The position numbers and the translations under genes were made by a program. From SLRI01 sp964528705 (GTDB lineage: Bacteria; Pseudomonadota; Alphaproteobacteria; Geminicoccales; Geminicoccaceae), in contig CAZGUW010000006.1 of the NCBI GenBank assembly GCA_964528705.1, positions 1-47,859 of the forward strand: a stretch of DNA of 47,859 nt. The letters are read 5' to 3'. This document shows, piece by piece, positions 8,111 through 17,636 of this stretch. The notes beneath the pieces were generated by a model, which saw only the letters and a list, made by a program, of their open reading frames with translations, ran no database searches and had not been told where the DNA came from. Every line of letters starts with the position of its first letter. Position 1 is the stretch's first letter.

Positions 8111-9013
8111 ATGGCCAGTCTTCCCACAGTTCCCCTCGAGGGCAGCGGACTCTCGCGTTATCTCGAGGAGATCCGCCGGTTTCCGATGCTGGAGCCGGAG
8201 CAGGAATACATGCTCGCCAAGCGGTGGCGCGAGAACGACGACGTGGCCGCGGCGCACACGCTGGTGACGAGCCATCTGCGCCTCGTCGCCAAGATCGCCA
8301 TGGGCTATCGCGGCTACGGCCTGCCGATGAACGAGATCATCTCGGAAGGCAATGTCGGCCTCATGCAGGCGGTCAAGCGCTTCGAGCCGGAGCGCGGGTT
8401 CCGCCTTGCGACCTATGCCATGTGGTGGATCCGCGCGGCCATCCAGGAGTATATCCTGCACTCCTGGTCACTCGTGAAGCTTGGCACCACGGCGGCGCAG
8501 AAGAAGCTCTTCTTCAACCTGCGGCGGCTGAAGAGCCAGATGCAGGCGATCGAGGAGGGTGACCTGAGCCCCGAGGCGGTGAAGAAGATCGCCGACACGC
8601 TGGCGGTCACCGAGCAGGACGTCATCGACATGAACCGGCGCCTCGAGGGGCCGGATCATTCGCTCAACGCCACCCTGCGCGCCGAGAGCGACATGGAGTG
8701 GCAGGACTGGCTCGTCGACGACCGGGCGACCCAGGATGCGATGCTGGCGGAGGACGACGAGCTCGATCACCGACGCGAGATGCTGACGAGCGCCATGCAT
8801 GTGCTGAACGACCGCGAGAAGCACATCCTGACCGAACGGCGGCTGAAGGAAAATCCGACCACGCTCGAGGATCTGAGCGGTCAGTACGGCATCAGCCGCG
8901 AGCGGGTGCGGCAGATCGAGGTGCGTGCCTTCGAGAAGCTGCAGAAGGCCATTCGCGGCATGGAGGCGACGCGCACGGCCGAGGCCGCCGCAGCGACCAT
9001 CCCGTCAGCCTGA
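8111..9013 (+). CDS. rpoH: RNA polymerase heat-shock sigma factor RpoH
   Basis: Sigma-32 class factor, 300 residues, that directs RNA polymerase to heat-shock promoters. Region 2 is clear (SHLRLVAKIAMGYRGYGLPMNE to TYAMWWIRAAIQEYILHSWSLVK). The RpoH box QKKLFFNLRR, which separates RpoH from other sigma-70 proteins, is at residues 130-139. Region 4 ends with the helix-turn-helix LSGQYGISRERVRQIEVRAFEKLQ. The gene has its own 151-bp upstream gap, which is AT-richer than its surroundings and probably holds its promoter. I could not assign a confident -35/-10 pair. Confidence 0.95.
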   Translation: MASLPTVPLEGSGLSRYLEEIRRFPMLEPEQEYMLAKRWRENDDVAAAHTLVTSHLRLVAKIAMGYRGYGLPMNEIISEGNVGLMQAVKRFEPERGFRLATYAMWWIRAAIQEYILHSWSLVKLGTTAAQKKLFFNLRRLKSQMQAIEEGDLSPEAVKKIADTLAVTEQDVIDMNRRLEGPDHSLNATLRAESDMEWQDWLVDDRATQDAMLAEDDELDHRREMLTSAMHVLNDREKHILTERRLKENPTTLEDLSGQYGISRERVRQIEVRAFEKLQKAIRGMEATRTAEAAAATIPSA

Positions 9014-9038
9014 GGAGCGCGCCCCGCGGGCTTCAGGC
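9008..9038. terminator. Hairpin between convergent rpoH and yqgE/algH
   Basis: GCCTGAGG (9008-9015) pairs with CTTCAGGC (9031-9038) around a GC-rich loop, exactly at the 19-bp junction of two converging genes. It may slow transcription from both sides. There is no T-run, so it is not a textbook intrinsic terminator. Confidence 0.3.
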
Positions 9039-9608
9039 GTGGCCGGCCGTGGAGGAAAGCAGTGACGGGTCGACGCCGATCTTGGCGAGGGCGCCCGTCC
9101 ATTTCTCCGTGTCGTCGAGCTCGAAGACGATGCGCTCGTCGGGCGGGGCAATGAGCCAGCCGTTCTTCTGGATCTCGGCGTCGAGCTGGCCCGCCGCCCA
9201 GCCGGCATAGCCGAGCGCGAACACCCGCTGCCGGGGGCCGGTGCCGCCGGCGATCGCCTTGAGCACGTCCACTGTCGCGGTCAGGGCGAACTCGGCGTCG
9301 ATCAGAAGGGTGTTCTCGTGCACGTAGTCCTGGGTATGCAGGACGAATCCGCGGCTGCTCTCGACCGGCCCGCCCACATGCACCTTGAGGCTCGCCGCGT
9401 CGGGTGTGGGCTCGATGCCGAGCTGCTCGACGATCGCGCTGAACTCGACGTTCTCGGCGATCTGGTTGACCACGATGCCCATCGCACCCTCGCTCGAGTG
9501 GGCGCAGAGATAGATCACCGAGCGGTCGAAGCGCGGATCCGGCATGCCGGGCATGGCGACGAGCAGCATGCCGGCGAGATGGTTGTCGTTGGCGTCGTCG
9601 GTTTGCAT
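9033..9608 (-). CDS. YqgE/AlgH family protein
   Basis: A 191-residue protein of the UPF0301 (YqgE/AlgH) family. The N-terminal LAGMLLVAMPGMPDPRFDRSVIYLCAHSSEGAMGIVVNQ and central VHVGGPVESSRGFVLH are the family signature. The C-terminal FALGYAGWAAGQLDAEIQKNGWLIAP is also typical. The family has been linked to regulation in Pseudomonas, but no biochemical activity is established. ATG 9608 gives MQTDDANDNHLAGMLL. The longer open frame upstream has no family similarity. Confidence 0.9.
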   Translation of the reverse strand: MQTDDANDNHLAGMLLVAMPGMPDPRFDRSVIYLCAHSSEGAMGIVVNQIAENVEFSAIVEQLGIEPTPDAASLKVHVGGPVESSRGFVLHTQDYVHENTLLIDAEFALTATVDVLKAIAGGTGPRQRVFALGYAGWAAGQLDAEIQKNGWLIAPPDERIVFELDDTEKWTGALAKIGVDPSLLSSTAGHA

Positions 9609-9701
9609 CACTAAGAGATAACGGGTCGCTGCCGGCGCAACAAGAGAGCCGGAGCCGGCAATCCTACTCTTTGAAGCATAGCAATGAACGAGAGAGGCCT
9701 C

Positions 9702-10187
9702 ATGACGATCAAGACCGGTGACCGGTTGCCCGACGCGACCTTCAAGCGCAATAACGCCGGTGACATCACGGACGTGACGACGAGCGAGCTCTGTGCGGGC
9801 AAGAAGGTCGTGCTGTTCGCCGTGCCGGGTGCCTTCACGCCGACCTGCCACGCCAAGCACGTGCCGAGCTACCTGCAGCACCACGATGCGCTGAAGGCGA
9901 AGGGTGTCGACACCATCGCCTGCATCGCGGTCAACGATCCCTTCGTGATGGGCGAGTGGGCGAAGGCCACGGGCGTGGCCGACAAGATCGTCATGCTGTC
10001 CGACGGCAACGCGGAGTTCACCAAGGCTATCGGCCTCGATTTCGATGGCAGCGGATTCAAGCTCGGAACACGCTCCAAGCGCTATGCCATGGTGGTCGAT
10101 GACGGCGTGGTCACGACCCTCGCGGTCGAGGAAGCGCCGCCGATGATGGAGGTCTCCGGCGCCGACCACATCCTGGCGAAGCTCTGA
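9702..10187 (+). CDS. Peroxiredoxin of the Prx5/AhpE-like type
   Basis: A thiol peroxidase that reduces H2O2 and organic hydroperoxides. The active-site segment VPGAFTPTCHAKHVPSY contains the peroxidatic Cys (Thr-x-x-Cys motif, about residue 50), and FVMGEWAKATG and LDFDGSGFKLGTRSKRYAMVVDDGVV are typical of the Prx5 group. About 161 residues. I place the start at ATG 9702, which has GAGAGG a few bases upstream. An in-frame ATG at 9684 lacks a good ribosome-binding site. It is divergent from the YqgE gene. Confidence 0.9.
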   Translation: MTIKTGDRLPDATFKRNNAGDITDVTTSELCAGKKVVLFAVPGAFTPTCHAKHVPSYLQHHDALKAKGVDTIACIAVNDPFVMGEWAKATGVADKIVMLSDGNAEFTKAIGLDFDGSGFKLGTRSKRYAMVVDDGVVTTLAVEEAPPMMEVSGADHILAKL

Positions 10188-10193
10188 GCGGCT

Positions 10194-10679
10194 TCAGCGG
10201 TCGGCTTTCGCCGCCCTGATGGCCGCCGTGGCCAGGCCGTCGGCCCGCTCGTTGAGCGGGTCGCCGGCATGGCCCTTCGTCCATGCCCACTCGATGTCGT
10301 GCCGCTCGGCCGCGGCCTCCAGCCGCTGCCAGAGGTCGACGTTCTTCACGGGCTTCTTGTCCGCGGTCTTCCAGCCCTTGGCCTTCCAGCCGGCGAGCCA
10401 CACGGTGATGCCTTTGCGCAGGTAGGCGCTGTCGGTCACCAGCCGCACCCGCATCGGCCGCTTCAGGCTCTCCAGCGCCTGGATCGCGGCCATCAACTCC
10501 ATGCGGTTGTTGGTCGTTGCCGGCTCGAAGCCCGAAAGCTCGCGCTCGTGCTCGCGCCAGCGCAGCACCGCACCCCAGCCGCCGGGGCCGGGATTGCCGC
10601 TGCAGCCCCCATCGGTATGAATCTCGACGACGTCGGTCCCGGACAGTGGCTCGGCCCGCAGGGCGTCAGTCGAGGCCAT
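10194..10679 (-). CDS. rnhA: Ribonuclease HI
   Basis: Degrades RNA in RNA:DNA hybrids. The 161-residue enzyme shows all landmarks: EIHTDGGCSGNPGPGGWG with the first catalytic Asp, the NNRMELMAAIQAL helix with catalytic Glu, VTDSAYLRKGI with the second Asp, the basic protrusion (GWKAKGWKTADKKPVKN), and a C-terminal WTKGHAGDPLNERAD with the conserved His and last Asp. ATG 10679 lies 14 bases inside the 3' end of thrB, so translation is probably coupled. The ispH-thrB-rnhA order is common in Alphaproteobacteria. Confidence 0.95.
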   Translation of the reverse strand: MASTDALRAEPLSGTDVVEIHTDGGCSGNPGPGGWGAVLRWREHERELSGFEPATTNNRMELMAAIQALESLKRPMRVRLVTDSAYLRKGITVWLAGWKAKGWKTADKKPVKNVDLWQRLEAAAERHDIEWAWTKGHAGDPLNERADGLATAAIRAAKADR

Positions 10680-11628
10680 AGGCGCCCGGCTCCTCGACGC
10701 GACGATGGAAGGCGAGCTTGTGGGCGTATTCCATGGGATCCTTCGGCTTGACCAGGGCACCGTCGACCTGGTTCAGCCAGTCGAACAGGCGGGTGAGGAG
10801 AAAACGCGTGGCGGCTCCACGGCAGAGCACCGGCAGTGCCTCGATCTCCGCCGGCTCAAGCGGGCGCACGGCCTGATACCCGGCGAGCAGAGCGCGCGAT
10901 TTGGTGAGGTTGAACTCGGCTCGACCCTCGAAGCACCAGGCATTCATGCAGATGGCGACGTCGTAGGCGAAGCGGTCGCTGCAGGCGAAGTAGAAGTCGA
11001 TGACGCCAGTGACGCTGTCGCCGTCGAAAAAGACATTGTCGGGAAAGAGATCGGCGTGGATCACCCCTGAAGGCAGGGCCTGCGGCCAGTTGCGCTCGAG
11101 ATCGTCGAGCGCTTGCCCGATCGTGTCGACGAGCTCCGTCGATGGCGGGGTGGGGCTCTGCCGGCAGGCCTCGAAAAGCGGGCGCCAGTTCGTGACCGAA
11201 AGCGCGTTCTGACGGTAGCCGGCAAAATCGCCGACTGCCTGGTGAAGGCCTGCCAGGGTGGCGCCGAGGGCCGCGCAGCGCGCCGCGTCGATGCGCTTCG
11301 GCGAGCGGCCGTCGAGGAAGCTCACAATGGCTGCCGGCTTGCCGCACAGGCGCTGCAGGCTGCGGCCATGACGGTCGTGGATCGGTACCGGGCAGGCGAT
11401 GCCGTGTTTCGCCAGATGGTCCATGAGCGTCAGGAAGAAGGGCAGGTCGGCCGGATCGACGCGCTTCTCGTAGATCGTCAGGATGTAGCGGCCGGTCGTC
11501 GTCTCGAGGCGGAAGTTCGAGTTCTCGACGCCTTCGGCGATGGGTTCGAGGGTTCTGGCCTCGCCGATGCCGTATTGCGCCAGCAGCGCCTCGAGGGCCG
11601 GCATCGGAACCGAGGTGTAAACCGCCAT
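10666..11628 (-). CDS. thrB: Homoserine kinase, ThrB type II
   Basis: Phosphorylates homoserine in threonine synthesis. This is the aminoglycoside-phosphotransferase-fold version used by Alphaproteobacteria, not the GHMP type. The 320-residue protein starts MAVYTSVPMPALEALLAQYGIG, has GVENSNFRLETTTGRYILTIYEKR near residues 33-56, and carries the catalytic loop GVIHADLFPDNVFFDGD followed by VTGVIDFYFACSD (metal-binding Asp). It overlaps rnhA by 14 bases and follows ispH by about 90 bp on the same strand. Confidence 0.92.
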   Translation of the reverse strand: MAVYTSVPMPALEALLAQYGIGEARTLEPIAEGVENSNFRLETTTGRYILTIYEKRVDPADLPFFLTLMDHLAKHGIACPVPIHDRHGRSLQRLCGKPAAIVSFLDGRSPKRIDAARCAALGATLAGLHQAVGDFAGYRQNALSVTNWRPLFEACRQSPTPPSTELVDTIGQALDDLERNWPQALPSGVIHADLFPDNVFFDGDSVTGVIDFYFACSDRFAYDVAICMNAWCFEGRAEFNLTKSRALLAGYQAVRPLEPAEIEALPVLCRGAATRFLLTRLFDWLNQVDGALVKPKDPMEYAHKLAFHRRVEEPGAYGLD

Positions 11629-11719
11629 CCATCACCAGTCAGGTCGCTTGCAACCCGCGCCTTATGCCGATCCGTGCCCGGCTTGTCACGCGGCACGGAG
11701 GCAGTTCGCGCGACCGACT

Positions 11720-12691
11720 TCAGGAAGCGGTGCGCAGGCGACGCTCGGGGATCGGCGGGACGCGGAAGGAGACGTTCTCGTCGGTGATGCTCATGTTTGT
11801 CACCGTGACCTCGTAGCGTGCCCGGAAGGCGTCGATCACCTGCTCGACGAGGACCTCCGGCGCCGAGGCTCCGGCAGTCAGTCCGACCGCGGCCACCCCG
11901 GCCATGTCCTGCCAGTCGATGTCGGCGGCGGACTGGATGAGCTGTGCCCTGGCGCAGCCGTTCTGCTTTGCCACCTCGACCAGTCGGACGGAGTTCGAGG
12001 AGTTGGGTGCTCCGACGACCAGCACGAGGTCGGCACCCGGTGCGATCGCCGCCACCGCTTCCTGGCGATTCGTCGTGGCGTAGCAGATGTCCTCGCTGCG
12101 CGGTCCGGCGATCGCCGGGAACCGCCTGCGCAGCACCGCCACGATGGCCGCCGTGTCGGTCAGCGACAGCGTCGTCTGCGTGGCGTAGGCGACCTTCTGG
12201 GGATCGGGCACCGTCACCTTCTCGGCATCGGCAACCGTCTCGACCAGGCGGACGGCGCCATCGGCCACCTGGCCCATGGTACCTTCAACCTCGGGATGGC
12301 CGGCATGCCCGACGAGGAGGACCGTCCGCCCGCCTGCGTGGTGGCGTTCGACCTCGCGGTGGACCTTGCTGACCAGGGGGCAGGTCGCATCCGCGAAGAT
12401 CAGCCGGCGACGACGCGCCTCGGCCGGCACCCGCTTCGGCACCCCGTGCGCCGAGAAGACAACCACCGCGTCCTCCGGCACCTCGTCGAGCTCGTCGACG
12501 AAGACTGCACCCAGGCCACGCAGCTCCTCGACGACATGGCGGTTGTGCACGATCTCGTGACGGACGTAGATTGGCGGGCCGTTCTTCCGCAACGCCTCCT
12601 TGACGATGGCGATGGCCCGGTCCACCCCGGCGCAGAAGCCGCGCGGATTGGCGAGACAGATGGTCAAAGGCGGTCGGTCGGTTTGCGGCAA
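11720..12691 (-). CDS. ispH: 4-hydroxy-3-methylbut-2-enyl diphosphate reductase IspH
   Basis: Last step of the MEP isoprenoid pathway, making IPP and DMAPP with a [4Fe-4S] cluster. The three Cys ligands are C20 (ANPRGFCAGVDRAI), C104 (DATCPLV) and C203 (DICYATTNRQ). Substrate-binding residues H49 (HEIVHN), H132 and E134 (GHPEVEGTMGQ) and NSSNSVRLVE are present. I chose TTG 12691, which has CGGAG six bases upstream and gives a normal 323-residue enzyme. The next in-frame ATG, at 12814, would add a 41-residue extension with no family resemblance. Confidence 0.92.
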   Translation of the reverse strand: MPQTDRPPLTICLANPRGFCAGVDRAIAIVKEALRKNGPPIYVRHEIVHNRHVVEELRGLGAVFVDELDEVPEDAVVVFSAHGVPKRVPAEARRRRLIFADATCPLVSKVHREVERHHAGGRTVLLVGHAGHPEVEGTMGQVADGAVRLVETVADAEKVTVPDPQKVAYATQTTLSLTDTAAIVAVLRRRFPAIAGPRSEDICYATTNRQEAVAAIAPGADLVLVVGAPNSSNSVRLVEVAKQNGCARAQLIQSAADIDWQDMAGVAAVGLTAGASAPEVLVEQVIDAFRARYEVTVTNMSITDENVSFRVPPIPERRLRTAS

Positions 12692-12845
12692 GGCGGGCTC
12701 CGGCGCGAGACGCGGTCGGCGCGTCGAGCGCCGGCCGCCGGTCGTACCCCCGGGTCGATAGCATAGCCGGCCATTGCCGGCGAGTGCCGATGGGACAATT
12801 CCAGGGTGCGGCATTGCCGCTGCGCGAGCATGGGAGAGGGTTGGG

Positions 12846-14063
12846 ATGTCGAGCCGCACGTCAGTAGCGTTGGCTGACGGGACAAGGATCGAGGAGTGGC
12901 GGCTCCTCCTGATTCTGGTCGTGGCGACCGCAATCGGCCCGTTCTCGATGCAGATCTTCCTGCCCGCCCTGCCGGCAATCCAGACCGGCTTTGCCGTCTC
13001 CGCCGCCACCGCACAGCTCGCCTTCTCGCTATCCGCCCTGGCAATGGCCGTGGCGACGCTGATCTATGGCCCTCTCTCGGATCGGCTGGGGCGGCGGCCC
13101 GCCCTTCTCTCCGGCCTTGTCATCTTCCTGGTCGGCAGCCTGATCTGCGCCTTCGCGAACTCGATCGGGCTCCTGATCTTCGGCCGCGTCGTGCAGGCCG
13201 CCGGGGGTTGCGCCGGCATGGTGCTCGGCCGTGCCATCGTCCGCGACCTCTACGATCGCGAGAAGTCGGCCTCGGCCATTGCCTATATCACCATGGCGAT
13301 GGTGGTGGCGCCGATGCTCGCCCCGGCGATCGGCGGCGTGCTCACCGACCTTTTCGACTGGTCGGCCGTCTTCCTGCTCGGCGGTGCCCTCGGCGTGCTC
13401 GTGCTGATCGCCGTGCGCGGCCAACTGCCCGAGACGCTCGTGCCACACGGGCGGCCGACCACGTTCGGTGCCATGCTCGGCGATTTCGCCACGCTGGTCC
13501 GCATGCCAGCGTTCCTCGGCTTCGCGTTCCAGGGCGGCTTCTCGATGGCGGTCTTCTTCAGCTTCCTGGCCGCGGCGCCCTACGTGATGATCATCGTGCT
13601 CGAGCGTCCACCTTCGGAATACGGGCTGATGTTCATCGTCGTCTCGGCAGCCTTCATGGCCGGCAATTTCACGACCGCCAGGCTCAGCCGCCGGGTCGGC
13701 ATCGATCGCATGGTGCTCGGCGGCAGCACCGGGACGCTGTTCGGGGCATGCGTGCTGGTTCTCCTGGTGCCGGCGGTCTACGTGACGCCCTGGGCGCTCT
13801 TCCTGCCGATGATGCTGATCGCCTTCACCCAGGGCCTGTCCATGCCGAACAGCCTCGCGGCGGTGATCAGCCTGCGCCCCGATCTGGCCGGTGCCGCCTC
13901 CGGCCTCGCCGGCTTTCTGCAGATGGGCACGGCCGCTCTGGTGGCCCAGATCATTGGCTCCATCCAGAGCGGCTCCCCCTACCCGATGGCCATCGGCATG
14001 CTGGTCAGCGCCGCCCTGATGATGGCGAGCGCCGTCTTCGCGGTCACGCGCGCACGCAACTGA
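12846..14063 (+). CDS. MFS multidrug exporter, Bcr/CflA family
   Basis: A 405-residue, 12-helix drug:proton antiporter. Motif A in loop 2-3 reads GPLSDRLGRRPALL, and the TM1 segment IGPFSMQIFLPALPAIQ is typical of Bcr/CflA proteins (also called MdtL-like). The TM5 region VVAPMLAPAIGGVLTDLFDW matches motif C. ATG 12846 has GGAGAGGG about 8 bases upstream. A marR-type gene follows 8 bases after the stop, so efflux is probably controlled by that regulator. The gene is divergent from ispH across about 150 bp. Confidence 0.88.
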   Translation: MSSRTSVALADGTRIEEWRLLLILVVATAIGPFSMQIFLPALPAIQTGFAVSAATAQLAFSLSALAMAVATLIYGPLSDRLGRRPALLSGLVIFLVGSLICAFANSIGLLIFGRVVQAAGGCAGMVLGRAIVRDLYDREKSASAIAYITMAMVVAPMLAPAIGGVLTDLFDWSAVFLLGGALGVLVLIAVRGQLPETLVPHGRPTTFGAMLGDFATLVRMPAFLGFAFQGGFSMAVFFSFLAAAPYVMIIVLERPPSEYGLMFIVVSAAFMAGNFTTARLSRRVGIDRMVLGGSTGTLFGACVLVLLVPAVYVTPWALFLPMMLIAFTQGLSMPNSLAAVISLRPDLAGAASGLAGFLQMGTAALVAQIIGSIQSGSPYPMAIGMLVSAALMMASAVFAVTRARN

Positions 14064-14071
14064 GCCGACGC

Positions 14072-14500
14072 ATGGAAAACGCGGACGACGAATATGTGCT
14101 CGAGCAACAGGTCGGGCATCTCCTGCGGCGGGCCAATCAGCGACATACGGCGCTGTTCGCCCGGCACTTCGCCGACTTCGACCTGACACCGCTGCAGTTC
14201 GCGGTGCTGATGAAGCTGCAGGCCGCCGGTCCCCTGTCGCAGAACCATCTGGGCCGGCTCACCGCGATGGACCCGAACACGGCCCAGGGCGTGATCCTGC
14301 GTCTCCTGCGGCGCCGACTGGTGATGCGCCAGCCCAGCCCCGAGGATCGGCGGCGCAAGTTTCTGTCGCTGACCGAGGCGGGCGCCGCGCTGGCCGAACG
14401 GCTGAAGGAGGAGGGGCGGGCGATCAGCGAAGCGACCCTCGCACCACTGACGGCGCGGGAACGACGCCAGTTCCTGGGGCTGCTCGCGAAGCTCGCTTGA
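14072..14500 (+). CDS. MarR-family transcriptional regulator
   Basis: A 142-residue winged-helix repressor. The recognition region reads LTPLQFAVLMKLQAAGPLSQNHLGRLTAMDPNTAQGVILRLLRRRLVMRQPSPEDRRRKFLSLTEAG, with the wing Asp-Arg-Arg (PSPEDRRRK) characteristic of MarR proteins. It begins 8 bp after the MFS gene, so it likely senses the exported compound and represses the pair. Because it lies downstream of the exporter, any autoregulatory operator would be in the ispH-MFS gap at 12692-12845. I saw no clear palindrome there. Confidence 0.88.
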   Translation: MENADDEYVLEQQVGHLLRRANQRHTALFARHFADFDLTPLQFAVLMKLQAAGPLSQNHLGRLTAMDPNTAQGVILRLLRRRLVMRQPSPEDRRRKFLSLTEAGAALAERLKEEGRAISEATLAPLTARERRQFLGLLAKLA

Positions 14501-14562
14501 GCGGGAGGGACCGGATAGCTTGACAGTTTCGTGAGCGGGCGTCATCGCCATGCGCAATCGCC

Positions 14563-14590
14563 TTGCGACGGCCTGAACAGGGGCTATTGT
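14563..14590 (+). promoter_or_regulatory. Possible promoter for korAB
   Basis: TTGCGA (14563-14568), a 16-bp spacer and TATTGT (14585-14590) form a weak sigma-70-like pair 52 bases before the korA start. It lies in a 142-bp gap that is otherwise unexplained. Each hexamer matches 4 of 6 consensus bases, so this is tentative. Confidence 0.3.
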
Positions 14591-14642
14591 AGGTGTTCAT
14601 ACGATTTGCCGGGCGGCTTTGCCGCTCGTAAGGGGGCTTCTG

Positions 14643-16502
14643 ATGAACGAGATCAGCCATCTCGTCGGAGCCGCGGCACCTGACTCCCTGGTTGTCCGCT
14701 TCGCCGGCGACAGTGGCGACGGCATGCAGCTCACTGGCAGCCGGTTCACCCAGGAGGCCGCGCTCGATGGCGCCGACCTCGCCACCTTCCCGGATTTCCC
14801 GGCCGAGATTCGGGCACCGGTGGGCACGACCTTCGGCGTTTCCGCCTTTCAGATCCAGTTCGGCGGCCGGCGCGTGCGCACGCCCGGCGACCAGCTCGAT
14901 GTGCTGGTTGCCCTCAACCCCGCGGCCCTGAAGACCAATATCGAGGATCTTCGGCAGGGCGGCACGCTGATTCTCGACACGGCGGCCTTCGTCGATCGCA
15001 ATCTGAGGAAGGCCAGCTACGCCAGTGACCCTCGCGAGGGCGACGGCCTCGATGGCTATCGCCGCCTCGAGATCGACATCACCAAGCTGACCCAGGCCGC
15101 CGTCAAGCCGCTGGGTGTCGGCAATCGCGATGCCAACCGGGCACGCAATTTCTGGACGCTCGGGCTGGTGCTCTGGCTGACCGGGCGCCGGCGCAGCGCT
15201 ACCCAGGACTGGATTCGCGACAGGTTCGCCGCCGAGCCGCTGGTTCGCGACGCCAACCTCGCGGCACTCGATGCGGGCCACGCCTACGGTGAGACGGCCG
15301 AGCTGCCGCGTCTGCCGGAGGTGCTGGCGAAGGGGCACAGCGCCCCCCTCCCGGCCGGACGCTACCGGACGGTGACCGGTGTCGAGGCGCTCTGCTACGG
15401 TCTGGTTGCCGCGGCGCGGCTCTCCGGCATCGATCTTTTCTACGGCTCCTACCCGATCACCCCGGCCTCGAGCATGCTGCACATGCTCGCCCGGCTCGGC
15501 GCCTTCGGCGTGCGCACCTTCCAGGCCGAGGACGAGATCGCGGCCATCTGTGCCGCGGTCGGCGCCTCCTATGCCGGCCAGCTCGGCGTCACCGGCAGCT
15601 CGGGGCCGGGGATTGCGTTGAAGATGGAGGCCCTTGGGCTCGCCATCGCCACCGAGCTGCCCCTTGTCGTGATCGACGCGCAGCGCGGCGGACCCTCGAC
15701 CGGCCTGCCGACCAAGACCGAGCAGTCGGACCTCTTCCAGGCGGTGCTCGGTCGCAATGCCGACTCGCCGATTGTCGTCCTGGCGGCATCGACGCCCGGC
15801 GACTGCTTTCCGGTGGCGATCGAGGCGGTCCGGCTCGCCACCCGTTACATGACGCCGGTGATGCTCCTGACCGATGGGTTCCTCGCCAATGCGAGCGAGC
15901 CCTGGCTGATTCCGGACCTTGCCGCGCTCGAGCCCTTCCCGGTGCAGCAGGGGGCGGAGGTGGAGGGGTTCAAGCCCTATGCCCGCGATCCGGAAACCCT
16001 GGCCCGGGCCTGGGTACCGCCCGGCACGCCCGGGCTCCGGCATCGCATCGGCGGCATCGAGCGGGCTCATCCGACCGGGGCTATCTCCTACGACCCCGCC
16101 AACCACCAGAAGATGACGGATTTCCGCCGTGCGAAGATCCTGGGGATCGCCCGTGACATCCCGGAGCAGGACTTCGTCGCCGGCGGGCCAGGCGACCGGG
16201 TGCTGATTCTCGGCTGGGGCTCGACCTTCGGTGCCATCCAGAGTGCTGTCGACCGCCTGCGGGCGGGCGGCGCTGCCGTGGCCCACGCGCATCTTCGCCA
16301 CATCTGGCCGCTGCCGGCCAATCTGGGCGACATTCTTGCCGGCTTCGATCGCGTGCTGGTGCCGGAGCTGAATGCCGGGCAGCTCAACTTCCTCGTGCAG
16401 GGGGTCTATGGCTGCCGGGTGGAGAGCCTGACCAAGGTCTCCGGCAAGCCCTTCACCGCCGCCGAGATCGAAACCCGCGTCAAGACGCTGCTGGAGGCCT
16501 GA
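14643..16502 (+). CDS. korA: 2-oxoacid:acceptor oxidoreductase, fused gamma/alpha subunit
   Basis: With KorB, oxidatively decarboxylates 2-oxoacids (probably 2-oxoglutarate) to acyl-CoA and reduces ferredoxin. The 619-residue protein has an N-terminal gamma domain (about 10-190: VVRFAGDSGDGMQLTGSRF, FPAEIRAPVGTTFGVSAFQI) and a pyrimidine-binding alpha domain (GSYPITPASSMLHMLA, FQAEDEIAAICAAVGASYAG, TGSSGPGIALKMEALGLA, RGGPSTGLPTKTEQSDL). The C-terminal domain (about 490-619) completes the transketolase-like fold. ATG 14643 has AGGGGG upstream. The subunit lacks Fe-S ferredoxin modules, as in two-subunit enzymes. Confidence 0.9.
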   Translation: MNEISHLVGAAAPDSLVVRFAGDSGDGMQLTGSRFTQEAALDGADLATFPDFPAEIRAPVGTTFGVSAFQIQFGGRRVRTPGDQLDVLVALNPAALKTNIEDLRQGGTLILDTAAFVDRNLRKASYASDPREGDGLDGYRRLEIDITKLTQAAVKPLGVGNRDANRARNFWTLGLVLWLTGRRRSATQDWIRDRFAAEPLVRDANLAALDAGHAYGETAELPRLPEVLAKGHSAPLPAGRYRTVTGVEALCYGLVAAARLSGIDLFYGSYPITPASSMLHMLARLGAFGVRTFQAEDEIAAICAAVGASYAGQLGVTGSSGPGIALKMEALGLAIATELPLVVIDAQRGGPSTGLPTKTEQSDLFQAVLGRNADSPIVVLAASTPGDCFPVAIEAVRLATRYMTPVMLLTDGFLANASEPWLIPDLAALEPFPVQQGAEVEGFKPYARDPETLARAWVPPGTPGLRHRIGGIERAHPTGAISYDPANHQKMTDFRRAKILGIARDIPEQDFVAGGPGDRVLILGWGSTFGAIQSAVDRLRAGGAAVAHAHLRHIWPLPANLGDILAGFDRVLVPELNAGQLNFLVQGVYGCRVESLTKVSGKPFTAAEIETRVKTLLEA

Positions 16503-16506
16503 TACG

Positions 16507-17520
<1,014 letters not shown>

Positions 17521-17542
17521 CCAGACCGGGTCGCACGCGCGC

Positions 17543-17571
17543 TTGACAGAACGGTCGCCCGGCCCGAGTTT
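17543..17571 (+). promoter_or_regulatory. Possible promoter of the catabolic operon
   Basis: A perfect TTGACA at 17543-17548 lies in the 116-bp gap before the first catabolic gene. At 17 bases downstream is GAGTTT, a poor -10, so only the -35 element is convincing. This gap is the only obvious place for the promoter of the following co-oriented block, whose junctions up to 24175 are overlapping. Confidence 0.3.
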
Positions 17572-17636
17572 GTTCCATCACACATGAATTCGGGCGATGT
17601 CCCGAGCCGTGGGAGAGGGTAGCCGAGCCAGCGCGC

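Noticed and set aside
14520..14525. TTGACA after the marR gene as a promoter
   Set aside because: No acceptable -10 hexamer lies 16-18 bases downstream.
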